Origin: Amorphus orientalis
Lineage (GTDB): Bacteria; Pseudomonadota; Alphaproteobacteria; Rhizobiales; Amorphaceae
Assembly: GCF_030814015.1 (NCBI RefSeq)
Contig: NZ_JAUSUL010000003.1
Span: 186,001-250,000, forward strand
Length of the DNA: 64,000 nt
Direction: 5' to 3'
Shown piece by piece: positions 55,031 through 64,000 of the stretch. The first letter of the stretch is position 1, and each line of letters opens with the position of its first letter. The translations under genes and the position numbers were made by a program. Under the pieces are notes generated by a model. The model did not search any database and had not been told where the DNA came from. It saw only the letters and a list, made by a program, of their open reading frames with translations.

Positions 55031-55888
55031 CTACGACCGCAGGAGTTCGTTGATCGACGTCTTGGCGCGGGTGCGTTCGTCGACGCGCTTTACGATCACC
55101 GCGCAGGCCAGAGCCGGACCCGGCTGGCCGTCCGGCAGCGGCCGGCCCGGGAGCGCCCCAGGCACGACGACCGAATAGGGCGGAACCTGGCCCACGAAGG
55201 TCTCGCCGGTTTCCCGGTCGACCACCTTGGTGGAGGCGCCGATGAAGACACCCATGGAGATGACGGCGCCTTCGCCCACATAGGCGCCTTCGGCAAGTTC
55301 CGAGCGCGCGCCGACGAAACAGTTGTCCTCGACGATCACCGGCCCCGCCTGCAGCGGCTCCAGCACCCCGCCGATGCCGACGCCGCCGGAGATGTGGCAG
55401 TTCTCGCCGATCTGCGCGCAGCTGCCGATGGTCGCCCAGGTGTCGACCATGGTGCCCGCACCGACGAAAGCGCCGAGATTGACGAAGGACGGCATCAGCA
55501 CAACGCCCGGTGCGATATGGGCGGACCGGCGGACGATGGCGCCGGGCACCGCACGGAAGGCGGCTTCCTCAAAATCGCCCGCGCCCCAGCCGGCGAACTT
55601 GGAGGGAACCTTGTCCCACCACGGCGCGCCGCCGGGACCGCCGGGAATCACCGTCATCGGATTGAGGCGGAAGGACAGCAGAACGGCCTTTTTCAGCCAC
55701 TCGTTGACGGACCAGGCGCCGTCCCGCTTCTCCGCGACGCGAGCCTCGCCCCGATCGAGCAGACCGAGAGCCGCATCCACGGCCTCGCGCACGTCCCCGC
55801 CGGTATCGGCACCGATTTCGGCCCGTTTCTCGAACGCCTCGTCGATGATCGGGGCAAGGGTCTCGGGCGCGGCAGAGGCAAGCGTCAT
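55031..55888 (-). CDS. dapD: Tetrahydrodipicolinate N-succinyltransferase
   Basis: A 285-residue hexapeptide-repeat acyltransferase of lysine and diaminopimelate synthesis; it succinylates tetrahydrodipicolinate. The left-handed beta-helix is seen in [37 protein letters not shown] and [34 protein letters not shown] is the N-terminal domain mark. ATG 55888 follows GGAGCTGGAAT. It is upstream of dapE in the same operon. Confidence 0.97.
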   Translation of the reverse strand: MTLASAAPETLAPIIDEAFEKRAEIGADTGGDVREAVDAALGLLDRGEARVAEKRDGAWSVNEWLKKAVLLSFRLNPMTVIPGGPGGAPWWDKVPSKFAGWGAGDFEEAAFRAVPGAIVRRSAHIAPGVVLMPSFVNLGAFVGAGTMVDTWATIGSCAQIGENCHISGGVGIGGVLEPLQAGPVIVEDNCFVGARSELAEGAYVGEGAVISMGVFIGASTKVVDRETGETFVGQVPPYSVVVPGALPGRPLPDGQPGPALACAVIVKRVDERTRAKTSINELLRS

Positions 55889-55999
55889 ATTCCAGCTCCA
55901 AGGAAACGCGAAAGGGTGGCCGAGGCGGTTGTCATATGTCGGGTCGACGAGGGCTGACACACAAGGACGCGGCGGACGATAGCGGCGGGTACAGCCGAG

Positions 56000-56761
56000 T
56001 CAACGCTCCTGCGGAGCGGGCGAGACAGGGTTGTGATCCAGCAGGCGCTCCAGAAAGCCGGTCAGGTGATCGGTGACGAAATCGATGTGCGGCGCGGTGC
56101 GGCCTTCCAGCTCCCAGCTTTCCCGGAAGACCTCCCGCGTTCCCTCCGGGACAACCAGCACCGTGCGCATGCCGAGATCGCCCGGAACCTTCAGATTGCG
56201 CGACAGGTCCTCGAACATGGCCGAGGCCTTCGGGTTGAGACCATGGAGTTCCAGGAATCGCGCATAGGTCGCTTCCGCCGGCTTGGGCAGAAGGTCGGCG
56301 GCCACTATGTCGAAGATGTCCTCGAAATGGTCGGTGATACCGAGACGCTCGGCGACCTTCTCCGCGTGGCGGCGCGAGCCGTTCGTCAGGATGAACCGGC
56401 GGCCCGGAAGAGCCGAGATCGCCTCACCGAGCCGGGGATCGGGATCGAGATGGGAATGGTCGATGTCGTGGACATATTCCAGGAAGCCGTCCGGGGATAT
56501 GTCGTGTTCCTGCATCAGTCCGCGGAGCGTCGTGCCGTAGCGGTGATAGTAGTCCTTCTGGACGCGCTGGGCGGCCTGCGCATCCAGGTTCAGGAGTTTC
56601 TGAACATACTCCCGGATGCGGTCATTGACCTGATCGAACAGGTTCGAGTGCGCCGGATAGAGCGTGTTGTCGAGATCGAACACCCAGGTGTCGACGTGCC
56701 GGAAGGCGTCTGCGACCGGCATCTCCGCAGCCGGGTGTCCTTGATCCAGTTCTGAGCGCAC
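56000..56761 (-). CDS. HAD-family pyrimidine 5'-nucleotidase-like phosphatase
   Basis: A 253-residue HAD hydrolase. Motif I is FDLDNTLYPA, motif II is FILTNGSRRHA, motif III includes KPAEATYARF, and motif IV is SAMFEDLSRNLKV. The helical cap between I and II matches the SDT1/YrfG pyrimidine-nucleotidase group. The start is GTG 56761 with AAGGA 8 bases upstream; ATG 56722 has its GGAG too close. It keeps its conserved place between argB and dapD. Confidence 0.88.
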   Translation of the reverse strand: MRSELDQGHPAAEMPVADAFRHVDTWVFDLDNTLYPAHSNLFDQVNDRIREYVQKLLNLDAQAAQRVQKDYYHRYGTTLRGLMQEHDISPDGFLEYVHDIDHSHLDPDPRLGEAISALPGRRFILTNGSRRHAEKVAERLGITDHFEDIFDIVAADLLPKPAEATYARFLELHGLNPKASAMFEDLSRNLKVPGDLGMRTVLVVPEGTREVFRESWELEGRTAPHIDFVTDHLTGFLERLLDHNPVSPAPQER

Positions 56762-56839
56762 GATGGCGGTCCTTGCGTGTTCGCCCCGGTGGGCCGGACC
56801 TGCCGGGCCACGCCGAGGCGCGTTGGGGTGCTCCCTTAT

Positions 56840-57745
56840 CTAGGGAGTCATCAGCGTGCCGGCACCGCGCTCGGTGAACAGCTCCAGGAGCACCGCGTGG
56901 GGCAGCTTCCCGTTCAGGATGACCACACCCTTCACCCCGCGCTCCAGCGCCTCGATGCAGGTCTCCACCTTCGGGATCATGCCGCCGGTGATGGTCCCCT
57001 CGATGATCATCCGCCGCGCATCGGCGACGGTCAGTTCCTTGATCAGCCGGCCGTCCTTGTCGAGCACGCCCGCGACATCGGTCAGGAACAGCAGGCGCGA
57101 GGCATTCAGCGCGCCGGCGATCGCACCGGCGAAGGTATCGGCGTTGACGTTGTAGGTCTCGCCGTCGTCGCCCGGCGCCACGGGGGCGATGACCGGAATG
57201 ATCTCGCTCTGGGCCAGCATGTCGAGAACCTCGCGGCGCACCTCTTTCGGTTCGCCCACGAAGCCGAGATCGACGACCTTCTCGATGTTGGAATCGGGAT
57301 CGACCACCGTCCGCTTCACGCGTTCGGCCGTCACCATCCGGCCGTCCTTGCCGCACAGCCCGACGGCCCGTCCTCCGGCGCCGTTGATGGCCCGCACGAT
57401 TTCCTTGTTGATCGATCCGGCAAGCACCATCTCGACCACCTCCACGGTGGCCTTGTCGGTCACCCGGAGCCCGCCGCGGAACTCGGAACGGATGCCGAGC
57501 CGCTCCAGCATCGAGCCGATCTGCGGCCCGCCGCCGTGGACGACCACCGGATTGATGCCGGCAAGCTTCATCAGGGTGACGTCTTCGGCGAACGCCTTGG
57601 CAAGCGACGGGTCGCCCATGGCGTGGCCGCCATATTTCACCACGATGGTGCGCTCGTCGTAGCGCAGCATGAACGGCAGCGCTTCGGCGATGATGCGCGC
57701 GCGCGACAGGTCGACTTCGTCGGTGTCCGTGTCCGTCAGGGTCAT
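56840..57745 (-). CDS. argB: Acetylglutamate kinase
   Basis: A 301-residue amino-acid kinase, second step of arginine synthesis. [11 protein letters not shown] is the phosphate-binding Lys/Gly motif, [13 protein letters not shown] the acetylglutamate site, and [20 protein letters not shown] the nucleotide region. The long N-terminal helix ([20 protein letters not shown]) is of the arginine-sensitive hexameric type, suggesting feedback control. It lies 70 bases after engB in the same direction. Confidence 0.97.
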   Translation of the reverse strand: MTLTDTDTDEVDLSRARIIAEALPFMLRYDERTIVVKYGGHAMGDPSLAKAFAEDVTLMKLAGINPVVVHGGGPQIGSMLERLGIRSEFRGGLRVTDKATVEVVEMVLAGSINKEIVRAINGAGGRAVGLCGKDGRMVTAERVKRTVVDPDSNIEKVVDLGFVGEPKEVRREVLDMLAQSEIIPVIAPVAPGDDGETYNVNADTFAGAIAGALNASRLLFLTDVAGVLDKDGRLIKELTVADARRMIIEGTITGGMIPKVETCIEALERGVKGVVILNGKLPHAVLLELFTERGAGTLMTP

Positions 57746-57815
57746 GGTCGCTCTTTCCGCACTCGGGCCGGTCTCGTTCAGCGCCTGCTATACCGGTCGC
57801 AGGGGCCCGGCTCAA

Positions 57816-58448
57816 TCACTGTGCGCCGGCAGCTTCCGCCGCGAGCCTGGCGAGTTCGGCGCGAAGCGCATCGACCCCCTCCTTCGTGACCGACGACGTC
57901 GCCACGATCTCCGGGTAGGCCGCGGGCCGCTTCTTGATCTTCTCGGCCGTCTCCGCCAGCAGCGTTTCCAGCGCGGAGGGGGCGATCTTGTCGGTCTTGG
58001 TCAGAACGATCTGGTAGGACACCGCCGCCTGGTCGAGGGTGTTCATCACCTCCTCGTCGTTCGCCTTGAGGCCGTGGCGGGCATCGATCAGGAGATAGAC
58101 CCGGCGCAGCGTCACGCGGCCGCGGAGATAGTCGAACACCAGCCCCGTCCAGGCTTCCACCGTCTTCTTCGGCGCGGCCGCATAGCCGTAGCCGGGCATG
58201 TCGACCATGACGATCGGCGCGGTGTCGGTGACGAAGAAGTTGAGTTCCTGGGTGCGGCCCGGCGTGTTGGAGGTGCGGGCAAGCGCCTTCTGGCCCACCA
58301 GCGCGTTCAACAGGGTGGACTTGCCGACATTCGACCGGCCGGCAAACGCGACCTCGAGCGGCCCGGCGTCCGGCAGGTCGCCCATGCCGCGCGCGCCGCG
58401 CAAGAAGGACCACGGCCGCGCGAACAGCCTGTGCGCAAGGTCATCCAC
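57816..58448 (-). CDS. engB: Ribosome biogenesis GTP-binding protein YihA/EngB
   Basis: A 210-residue small GTPase for large-subunit assembly. G1 is [15 protein letters not shown]2 lies in [16 protein letters not shown]3 is DMPGYGYA, G4 is TKTDK, and G5 includes [11 protein letters not shown]. The start is GTG 58448 with AAGG 8 bases upstream. It follows yidC in the usual alphaproteobacterial order. Confidence 0.96.
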   Translation of the reverse strand: MDDLAHRLFARPWSFLRGARGMGDLPDAGPLEVAFAGRSNVGKSTLLNALVGQKALARTSNTPGRTQELNFFVTDTAPIVMVDMPGYGYAAAPKKTVEAWTGLVFDYLRGRVTLRRVYLLIDARHGLKANDEEVMNTLDQAAVSYQIVLTKTDKIAPSALETLLAETAEKIKKRPAAYPEIVATSSVTKEGVDALRAELARLAAEAAGAQ

Positions 58449-58481
58449 GGGCAGGGCCTTCCGATCTCGGCCAAATCGGCG

Positions 58482-60314
58482 TCACGAGGACGATCCGCCC
58501 TCGTTGCTCTCTTTCTTCCGCTTGAACACGCCGGAGATATTGTCCCACAGCTCCACCTTCACGCCCTGGCGGCGCATGATGACATATTGCTGGAGAACCG
58601 ACAGCGAGTTGTTCCAGGCCCAGTAGATCACCAGCCCAGCCGGGAAGCTCGCCAGCATGAACGTGAAGATCACCGGCATCCAGTTGAAGATCATCGCCTG
58701 CGTCGCGTCCGGCGGCGTCGGGTTCATCTTCATCTGCATCCACATGGTGAAGCCCATGATCAGCGGCCAGATACCGATCATCAGGAAGGACGGCGGATCC
58801 CACGGGATCAGCCCGAACAGATTGAAGATCGTCGTCGGGTCCGGCGCGGACAGGTCCTGGATCCATCCGAAGAAGGGCGCGTGCCGCATCTCGATGGTGA
58901 CGAGGATGACCTTGTAGAGCGCGAAGAAAACGGGGATCTGGATCAGGATCGGAACGCAGCCGGAGACCGGATTGATCTTCTCCTTCTTGTAGATCTCCAT
59001 CATCGCCTGCTGCTGCTTGACTTTGTCGTCCTTGTAGCGTTCGCGCAGCTTGACCATTTCCGGCTGTAGCTTCTTCATCTTGCTCATCGACACATAGGCC
59101 TTGTTGGCAAGCGGGAAGAAGATCGTCTTGACCAAAACCGTCACGATCAGAATGGCGACACCGAAGTTGCCCACGAGCTTGTAGAAGAAGTCGAGGGCGT
59201 AGAACATCGGCTTGGTCAGGAAGTAGAACCAGCCCCAGTCAATCAGCAGATCGAATTTCTCGATGCCGAGCGACGTCTTATAGCCGGAGATGACGTCGAC
59301 TTCCTTGGCACCGGCAAACAGCAGGTTGCTGGATTCGGCGGAGGAGCCGGGATCGATGGTGATGCCGGATTCCAGATAGTCGCTCTGATAGATCTCGCGA
59401 CCGCCGCGCTCCGTCGCCGACAGGCGGGCCTGGAACTCCGCACCCGGGGTCGGGATCAGGGTCGAGGCCCAGTATTTGTCGGTGAATCCGAGCCAGCCGT
59501 TGTCGACCTTCTCCGGAGAGATCGGCCCGTCCTCGATCAGGTCGTCGTAGCTGAACTCCTGCAGGCCCTCTTCGCCGAACACACCGATCGGGCCTTCGTG
59601 CAGGATGAAGAAGCCGGACGTCTCCGGTGTCCCGTGGCGGGAGATCAGTCCATAGGGGAAGAGCGTGACCGGTTCGGAGGTGTTGTTCTGCACCGACTGG
59701 GTGACGGTGAACATGTAGTTCTCATCGACCGCGAACGTCCGGTTGAAGGTGAGGCCGGCGTCATTGGTCCAGCTCAGGGTCACCGGGGTCGAGGGCGTGA
59801 GCGTAGGTTCGCCCTCCACCGTCCAGACCGTGTCGGCGGTCGGAACCTGGACATTGCTTCCGCCGTCGCCACCGGCCACCCAGCCGACTTCGGCGTAGTA
59901 GGGATCGGGCGAACCGGACGGGGAGAACAGAATGATCGTCGGGCTCGTGGGATCTACCGTCAGGTGGTAGTCCTTGAGCCGGAGATCGTCGAGCCGGCCG
60001 CCGGTCAGGTTGATCGACCCTTCCACCCGGCCGGTGTTGATGGCGACGCGTTCGGACGCAGCGAGCGCTGCTTCGCGGGTCTGTCCCTGCGGCACGCTCG
60101 CCGAGCCGCCGCCGGTGGGTGCGTTCTGGCCCTGGCCGGACGCACCGGGCTGCGGAAGGCTGGTTCCGTCGCCCTGCAGAGCCTGATCGTCGGCGACCTG
60201 TTCGGCCGCCTGCTCGCGCTGCGCCTGCTGCTGCGGCTCGATGAAGAAATACTGCCAGCCGATCAGGACCGCCAGGGAGAGCGCGATCGCGAGAATGAAG
60301 TTCTTGTTGTCCAT
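58482..60314 (-). CDS. yidC: Membrane protein insertase YidC
   Basis: A 610-residue insertase that places proteins into the inner membrane alone or with SecYEG. Residues 1-22 form the first helix (NKNFILAIALSLAVLIGWQY). A large periplasmic domain follows to about residue 350 (GSINLTGGRLDDLRLKDYHL). The conserved insertase domain begins near FYALDFFYKLVGNFGVAILI and holds the hydrophilic-groove Arg region, then INPVSGCVPILIQIPVFFAL. It ends with a charged tail (RKKESNEGGSSS). It is 12 bases after rnpA. Confidence 0.97.
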   Translation of the reverse strand: MDNKNFILAIALSLAVLIGWQYFFIEPQQQAQREQAAEQVADDQALQGDGTSLPQPGASGQGQNAPTGGGSASVPQGQTREAALAASERVAINTGRVEGSINLTGGRLDDLRLKDYHLTVDPTSPTIILFSPSGSPDPYYAEVGWVAGGDGGSNVQVPTADTVWTVEGEPTLTPSTPVTLSWTNDAGLTFNRTFAVDENYMFTVTQSVQNNTSEPVTLFPYGLISRHGTPETSGFFILHEGPIGVFGEEGLQEFSYDDLIEDGPISPEKVDNGWLGFTDKYWASTLIPTPGAEFQARLSATERGGREIYQSDYLESGITIDPGSSAESSNLLFAGAKEVDVISGYKTSLGIEKFDLLIDWGWFYFLTKPMFYALDFFYKLVGNFGVAILIVTVLVKTIFFPLANKAYVSMSKMKKLQPEMVKLRERYKDDKVKQQQAMMEIYKKEKINPVSGCVPILIQIPVFFALYKVILVTIEMRHAPFFGWIQDLSAPDPTTIFNLFGLIPWDPPSFLMIGIWPLIMGFTMWMQMKMNPTPPDATQAMIFNWMPVIFTFMLASFPAGLVIYWAWNNSLSVLQQYVIMRRQGVKVELWDNISGVFKRKKESNEGGSSS

Positions 60315-60326
60315 GATCGCACCGGT

Positions 60327-60692
60327 TCAGCGTTTCGGAGCCCGGCGGCGGGGTGCCGGACGGTCGACGGCGTTGTGGACCCGCTCGAAGGCGAGTTCAA
60401 GATCGCCGAGCAGGTCTGCGTACGAGCGCGACAACGCGGCGCGGCGCCCCACCAAAACGTAGGCGCATCCGCTTCGCGCTCCGGCGAGCCGCTCGTCCAC
60501 GGCAGCCTTCAGGCGCCTGCGGATCCGATTGCGCTCGACGGAGTTGCCGGTTTTCTTGGTCACCGTGAAGCCGAAGCGGGGCGGGGTCTCGACCGCGGGC
60601 TCGCATCTTGCCTGCAGCACGAAGGCCGGTCGTTCGGCCCGCACGCCGCGCGCGACCGACTTGAACTCGGCACGCTTCTTGAGCCGCATCAT
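60327..60692 (-). CDS. rnpA: Ribonuclease P protein component
   Basis: A 121-residue basic protein that assists the RNase P RNA in tRNA 5'-end maturation. The signature is SVERNRIRRRLKAAVDE, preceded by FGFTVTKKTGNS. MRLKKRAEFKSVARG is the family N terminus. It lies between rpmH (51 bases upstream) and yidC, its normal position. The ATG at 60692 is used; a second ATG follows at once. Confidence 0.96.
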   Translation of the reverse strand: MMRLKKRAEFKSVARGVRAERPAFVLQARCEPAVETPPRFGFTVTKKTGNSVERNRIRRRLKAAVDERLAGARSGCAYVLVGRRAALSRSYADLLGDLELAFERVHNAVDRPAPRRRAPKR

Positions 60693-60743
60693 CGCGAATA
60701 CGGACCGAGGCCTCTAACGATCGATGGCCACGCAGCGTCGGAT

Positions 60744-60878
60744 CTAGGCCGACAGCCGCTTCCGCCCCTTCGCGCGGCGACGCGCGATCACGGTGCGGCC
60801 ACCCTTGGTCGCCATGCGGGACCGGAAACCATGGCGGCGCTTACGGACGAGGCGGCTCGGCTGATAAGGACGTTTCAT
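60744..60878 (-). CDS. rpmH: 50S ribosomal protein L34
   Basis: A 44-residue L34 protein: [18 protein letters not shown], then [19 protein letters not shown] and a KRLSA end. The length and sequence are standard. It begins the minus-strand cluster rpmH-rnpA-yidC-engB-argB and has its own strong promoter about 140 bases upstream. Confidence 0.98.
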   Translation of the reverse strand: MKRPYQPSRLVRKRRHGFRSRMATKGGRTVIARRRAKGRKRLSA

Positions 60879-61255
60879 CGGACATAACCTGCTGTCGCGG
60901 GCTCGCGTCTGGCGCGTCGGTGCCCGTCGGATCGATCGAGAAAAACGGTTCCCCGCCCGTTTGCCAGCCAGAACGGTGCTCGAAAGCCCAGCATTCGACG
61001 AGGAAATCAGCCCCGGCTTATAAAAACCCCAGGGCACCAAGTCAACGTAGGCATGGCGCCTCGATGCGCAAGTCGGGCGATCCCTGTTTCCCTGCCCCGC
61101 CTGTGCTCGCAATGTCTCAATTTCGAGTGAGACATGATTTCGCTGGATGCGGTGTGCCCGGATCGCAGTCATCTGTAGAGTGCGGCCGTCGCGCGTCGGC
61201 CGGACGGACGAGCGCCACCGGACGATCACGCAACCCCGAGCAAGGTTCCGCCACC
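60879..61255. other. Divergent intergenic region rpmH / TVP38
   Basis: This 377-base gap holds the rpmH promoter on the minus strand (61017-61045) and a 140-base rpmH leader. On the plus side it must contain a promoter for the TVP38-type gene, which I cannot define. No gene is supported here. Confidence 0.6.
61017..61045 (-). promoter_or_regulatory. Sigma-70 promoter for rpmH-rnpA-yidC
   Basis: On the minus strand TTGACT (61045-61040) and TATAAG (61022-61017) are separated by exactly 17 bases. This is the best housekeeping promoter in the window. It would give an rpmH leader of about 130 bases. Confidence 0.8.
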
Positions 61256-62047
61256 GTGGCAAGCCAAGACAGGTGCGAAGAAGGACGGTCCGACGACCGG
61301 CGCAGGCGCCCTGTGCTCGCCTGGCTGCCCTTGCTCGTCCTGTTCGGCGCAATGCTCGTTGCCTACGCGGCGGGCTGGTTCGACCAGCTGACGCTGGCCA
61401 ACCTGATCCGGCGGCGCGGCGAGCTCGCCGCAATGGTGGAGGAGAGCGTTGCGGAAGCCGTTCTCGCCTATGCGGGCCTTTATGCCGTCCTGGTCGCCCT
61501 GTCCTTTCCCGGCGCGAGCCTGCTTACGATCGCCGGGGGCTTCCTGTTCGGGGTCTGGATCTGCGGCCCCGTGACCGCGCTGGCAGCCACCATCGGCGCC
61601 ACGGTCGTCTTCCTGGCCGCGCGCTCCTCGCTCGGCCATGCGCTTCGGGCCCGCGCCGGACCCTTCGTCGGTCGGCTGGCGGCAGGTTTCCGCGCCGATG
61701 CCTGGAGCTATCTCCTGTTTCTGCGGCTGGTTCCCGTGTTTCCCTTCTGGCTCGTCAATCTCGCGCCGGCGCTGTTCAATGTGCCGCTCCGGACCTACGT
61801 GATCACAACCTTCGTCGGCATTCTGCCCGGCACCTTCGCCTACGCCTTTCTTGGCCAGGGCCTCGACAGTCTGATTGCGGCCCAGGAGGCGGCCAACCCC
61901 GGCTGCGCGGCGGCCGGAACCTGCTCGATCGAGCCCGCCGCCCTGATAACCCCGACCTTCCTCGGTGCGCTGGTCGCTCTCGGGCTCGTGGCCCTGATAC
62001 CGCCGGCCGTGCGCCGCGTCAGAGGCCGCCAGGGTGGGCCGGAATGA
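61256..62047 (+). CDS. TVP38/TMEM64 (SNARE-associated/DedA-like) membrane protein
   Basis: A 263-residue membrane protein with about five hydrophobic helices. The family core [17 protein letters not shown] is followed by [34 protein letters not shown] and [19 protein letters not shown]. Such proteins may be lipid scramblases or transporters. I start at GTG 61256, which has AAGG upstream and gives a charged N terminus before the first helix. Its stop overlaps the FAD oxidoreductase start (ATGA), which implies coupled translation; this pairing recurs in bacteria. Confidence 0.85.
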   Translation: MASQDRCEEGRSDDRRRRPVLAWLPLLVLFGAMLVAYAAGWFDQLTLANLIRRRGELAAMVEESVAEAVLAYAGLYAVLVALSFPGASLLTIAGGFLFGVWICGPVTALAATIGATVVFLAARSSLGHALRARAGPFVGRLAAGFRADAWSYLLFLRLVPVFPFWLVNLAPALFNVPLRTYVITTFVGILPGTFAYAFLGQGLDSLIAAQEAANPGCAAAGTCSIEPAALITPTFLGALVALGLVALIPPAVRRVRGRQGGPE

Positions 62048-63480
62048 CGGCGTGTCCCAAACTGCTGACGCCCGACATCTGCGTGATCGGGGCCGGCTCG
62101 GCCGGCCTGACGGTCGCGGCCGCGGCAGCCCAGTTCGGCGTTCCGGTGGTGCTCGTCGAAAAGGGCGAGATGGGCGGCGAGTGCCTCAACACCGGCTGCG
62201 TGCCGTCGAAGGCCCTGATCGCCGCCGCCGCCGTGCGCCAGACGGGACGCCGCGGGCCTGCCTTCGGCATCGAGGCGACGGAGCCGGCCGTCGACTATGC
62301 CGGCGTCCACCGGCACATCCACGAAGTCATCGCGAAGATCGCCCCCCACGATTCGGTGGAGCGGTTCGAGGGGCTCGGCGTCACAGTCCTGCGCGACCAT
62401 GCCCGGTTCCGCGATGCGCGGACCCTGGAGGTCGGTGACACGCTTGTCCGGCCGCGCCGGTTCGTCATCGCCACCGGGTCGACCGCTGCGGTGCCTCCGG
62501 TCGAGGGCCTGGAGACCGTGCCGTACCTGACCAACGAAACCGTCTTCGGCCTGACCGAACTCCCGGGGCACCTGCTGGTGGTCGGGGGCGGGCCGGTCGG
62601 CGTGGAACTCGCCCAGGCCTATCGCCGGCTCGGCTCGGAAGTAACCGTCATCGAGACCGGATCGATCCTGTCGCGCGACGACCCGGAGCTGGTCGAGGTC
62701 GCCCGGGAAGCCCTTTCGGCCGACGGCGTCCGCCTTCTGGAGAACACCACGCTGGCCGAGGTCGGAGGCAGCGCGGGCGCGATCGAAACGGTGGTTGAGA
62801 TGGCGTCGGGTCGCCGGACCATCGCCGGCACCCACATTCTCGTCGCCACCGGCCGGGCTCCGACGGTCGAGGGCCTGGATCTCGACAAGGCCGGCATCGC
62901 CTATTCGGCGAAAGGGATTTCGGTGAACCGGGGCCTGCGCACGACGAACCGCAGGGCCTACGCCATCGGCGACTGCGTGGGCGGGCTCCAGTTCACCCAC
63001 GTGGCCGGCTATCATGCCAGCCTCGCGATCCGATCGATCCTGTTCCGGCTCCCGGTCAAGGTGGACACGACGCGCCTGCCGCGGGTGACCTATCTCGATC
63101 CCGAACTCGGCCAGATCGGCCTCACCGAGGCCCAGGCCCGGGAGATCCACGGCGACCGTGTCCGTGTGTTGTCCGCGCCGTTTTCCGGCAACGACCGGGC
63201 GCGCGCGGAGCGGCGCACCGAAGGCCTGGTGAAGATCGTCACCGGCCCGCGCGGGCGGATCCTCGGCGTCGGCATGGTCGGCGCCGGCGCAGGCGAACTC
63301 CTGGCCGGGTGGTCGCTGGCTCTGTCGGCCGGTGTCAAGATCTCCACCGTAGCCAGCCACGTCGCGCCTTATCCGACGCTTTCGGAGGTAAACAAGGCGG
63401 CCGCGATCGGCTATTTTAGCGAAAGTTTGACCAACCCCTGGCTCCGCCGCATTCTCGGGGTGTTGCGTCGCCTGGGATGA
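62044..63480 (+). CDS. FAD-dependent pyridine nucleotide-disulfide oxidoreductase (mercuric reductase/LpdA-like)
   Basis: A 478-residue flavoprotein. The FAD motif is ICVIGAGSAGLTVAAAAAQ, the redox-active disulfide is GGECLNTGCVPSK (about residues 40-52), the NAD(P) site is LLVVGGGPVGVELAQ, and the second FAD site is AYAIGDCVGG. The C-terminal dimerisation domain keeps HVAPYPTLSEVNKAA, with the His-Pro pair altered to AP-YPT. The C-terminal vicinal Cys pair of true mercuric reductase is absent. It is coupled to the TVP38-type gene and may feed electrons to a membrane process. Confidence 0.88.
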   Translation: MTACPKLLTPDICVIGAGSAGLTVAAAAAQFGVPVVLVEKGEMGGECLNTGCVPSKALIAAAAVRQTGRRGPAFGIEATEPAVDYAGVHRHIHEVIAKIAPHDSVERFEGLGVTVLRDHARFRDARTLEVGDTLVRPRRFVIATGSTAAVPPVEGLETVPYLTNETVFGLTELPGHLLVVGGGPVGVELAQAYRRLGSEVTVIETGSILSRDDPELVEVAREALSADGVRLLENTTLAEVGGSAGAIETVVEMASGRRTIAGTHILVATGRAPTVEGLDLDKAGIAYSAKGISVNRGLRTTNRRAYAIGDCVGGLQFTHVAGYHASLAIRSILFRLPVKVDTTRLPRVTYLDPELGQIGLTEAQAREIHGDRVRVLSAPFSGNDRARAERRTEGLVKIVTGPRGRILGVGMVGAGAGELLAGWSLALSAGVKISTVASHVAPYPTLSEVNKAAAIGYFSESLTNPWLRRILGVLRRLG

Positions 63481-63585
63481 GCCGTCCATGCGCACCGATT
63501 CGCGCCGAGTTTCATCAAGCCGAACCCCTGTTGCCGCCCATGACCGGGCCGCTTGCGCGCGCCGTCGGAGCGAGGCCGGCCGGCC

Positions 63586-64000
63586 ATGACCGAGACCGGC
63601 GAGACGCCCCGGTCGGGGGCAAACGATCCTGTCGCGCCGGCGCCGCAGCGCCGGCCCTGGCGCGCCGGGCTCAGCGGCAAGCTGCTATTTCTCACCATCC
63701 TGTTCGTGATGGTCAGCGAAATCCTGATCTACGTTCCGTCGATCGCCAACTACCGCATGACCTGGCTGCGCGACGCCCATGCCACGGCCAGCGTGGCCGC
63801 CGTGGTGCTGGCCGAAGACAGTGAATTGCCGAAGCCGCTGCAGGCACGGCTCCTGAGGTCCACCGACACCATCGCCATCGCACTTCTGACCGGCGAACGG
63901 CGCCGCCTGATCGCAATTGATATGCCCCCGGAGACCGTGGACCACCACGTCGATCTGGCCGAAACGGAACCGGTCAAGGCCATCGTCGATGCCTTCGCGG
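63586..64000 (+). CDS. N terminus of a membrane protein, possibly a sensor kinase (partial, 3' end off window)
   Basis: The first 138 codons of a gene that runs off the window. After a Pro/Arg-rich start (MTETGETPRSGANDP) there is one helix (LLFLTILFVMVSEILIYVPS), then a presumably periplasmic part with RMTWLRDAHATASVAAVVLA. One N-terminal helix before an external domain is the layout of many sensor histidine kinases. The catalytic region is outside the window, so this is a layout-based guess. It starts about 105 bases after the oxidoreductase gene. Confidence 0.5.
   Translation, partial: MTETGETPRSGANDPVAPAPQRRPWRAGLSGKLLFLTILFVMVSEILIYVPSIANYRMTWLRDAHATASVAAVVLAEDSELPKPLQARLLRSTDTIAIALLTGERRRLIAIDMPPETVDHHVDLAETEPVKAIVDAFA

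Overview
The window is high-GC DNA from an alphaproteobacterium, most likely of the order Hyphomicrobiales (Rhizobiales). The basis is the gene order rpmH-rnpA-yidC-engB-argB-HAD nucleotidase-dapD-dapE, a petABC operon, an imuA-imuB-dnaE2 mutagenesis cassette, mmcB, LexA boxes of the GTTC-N7-GTTC type and DUF2076/DUF1194/DUF2927 proteins. I see no tRNA, rRNA, CRISPR array, prophage or insertion sequence. Genus cannot be decided from the sequence.

Layout. 1-9518 (minus): a branched-chain-amino-acid-type (Liv) ABC importer flanked by two acyl-CoA ligases, with an alpha/beta hydrolase inside, probably for uptake and CoA activation of an aromatic or fatty carboxylate. 9770-19769: an outer-membrane barrel, a patatin, acetoacetate decarboxylase, DoxX, a frameshifted VOC gene, a Tat-exported intradiol-like protein with a heme membrane protein, a Crp/Fnr regulator, an mhqO/mhqD-like pair, DUF2076 and an L,D-transpeptidase. 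20142-25195: DUF2927, lepA, and a divergent AraC regulator and SDR. 25196-26341: a gene-poor stretch with several hairpins, a 27-codon membrane ORF and a LexA box. 26342-34998: SOS block (imuA, imuB, dnaE2, a VWA protein, mmcB with its own LexA box). 35156-45763: htpX-like protease, FUSC, TRIC, hemF, hydrolase, aldo/keto reductase, Crp/Fnr, ABC exporter, CPT-like kinase and trmL. 46017-51971: cytochrome bc1 (petABC) and a TRAP transporter. 52239-60878 (minus): lysine and arginine biosynthesis plus the ribosome/membrane-insertion cluster. 61256-64000: TVP38 protein with FAD oxidoreductase, and the start of a membrane protein.

The most unusual content is a mosaic of short structured repeats. 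One family (here called P, 44-46 bp) is a palindrome whose terminal stem changes from copy to copy by paired substitutions. It abuts stop codons and reads in the same sense as the gene it abuts. A second module (C, about 100 bp) alternates with P, and a third small hairpin family (Q) is scattered among them. Copies of C and Q have entered the reading frames of imuB and dnaE2 without breaking them, and a C copy supplies the C terminus of a heme membrane protein.

The genes fall into understandable units: carboxylate import with CoA activation (1-9518), quinone/electrophile defence (16650-18257), LexA-controlled mutagenic repair (26205-34998), respiration (46017-48748) and lysine/arginine synthesis with core translation and membrane biogenesis (52239-60878).
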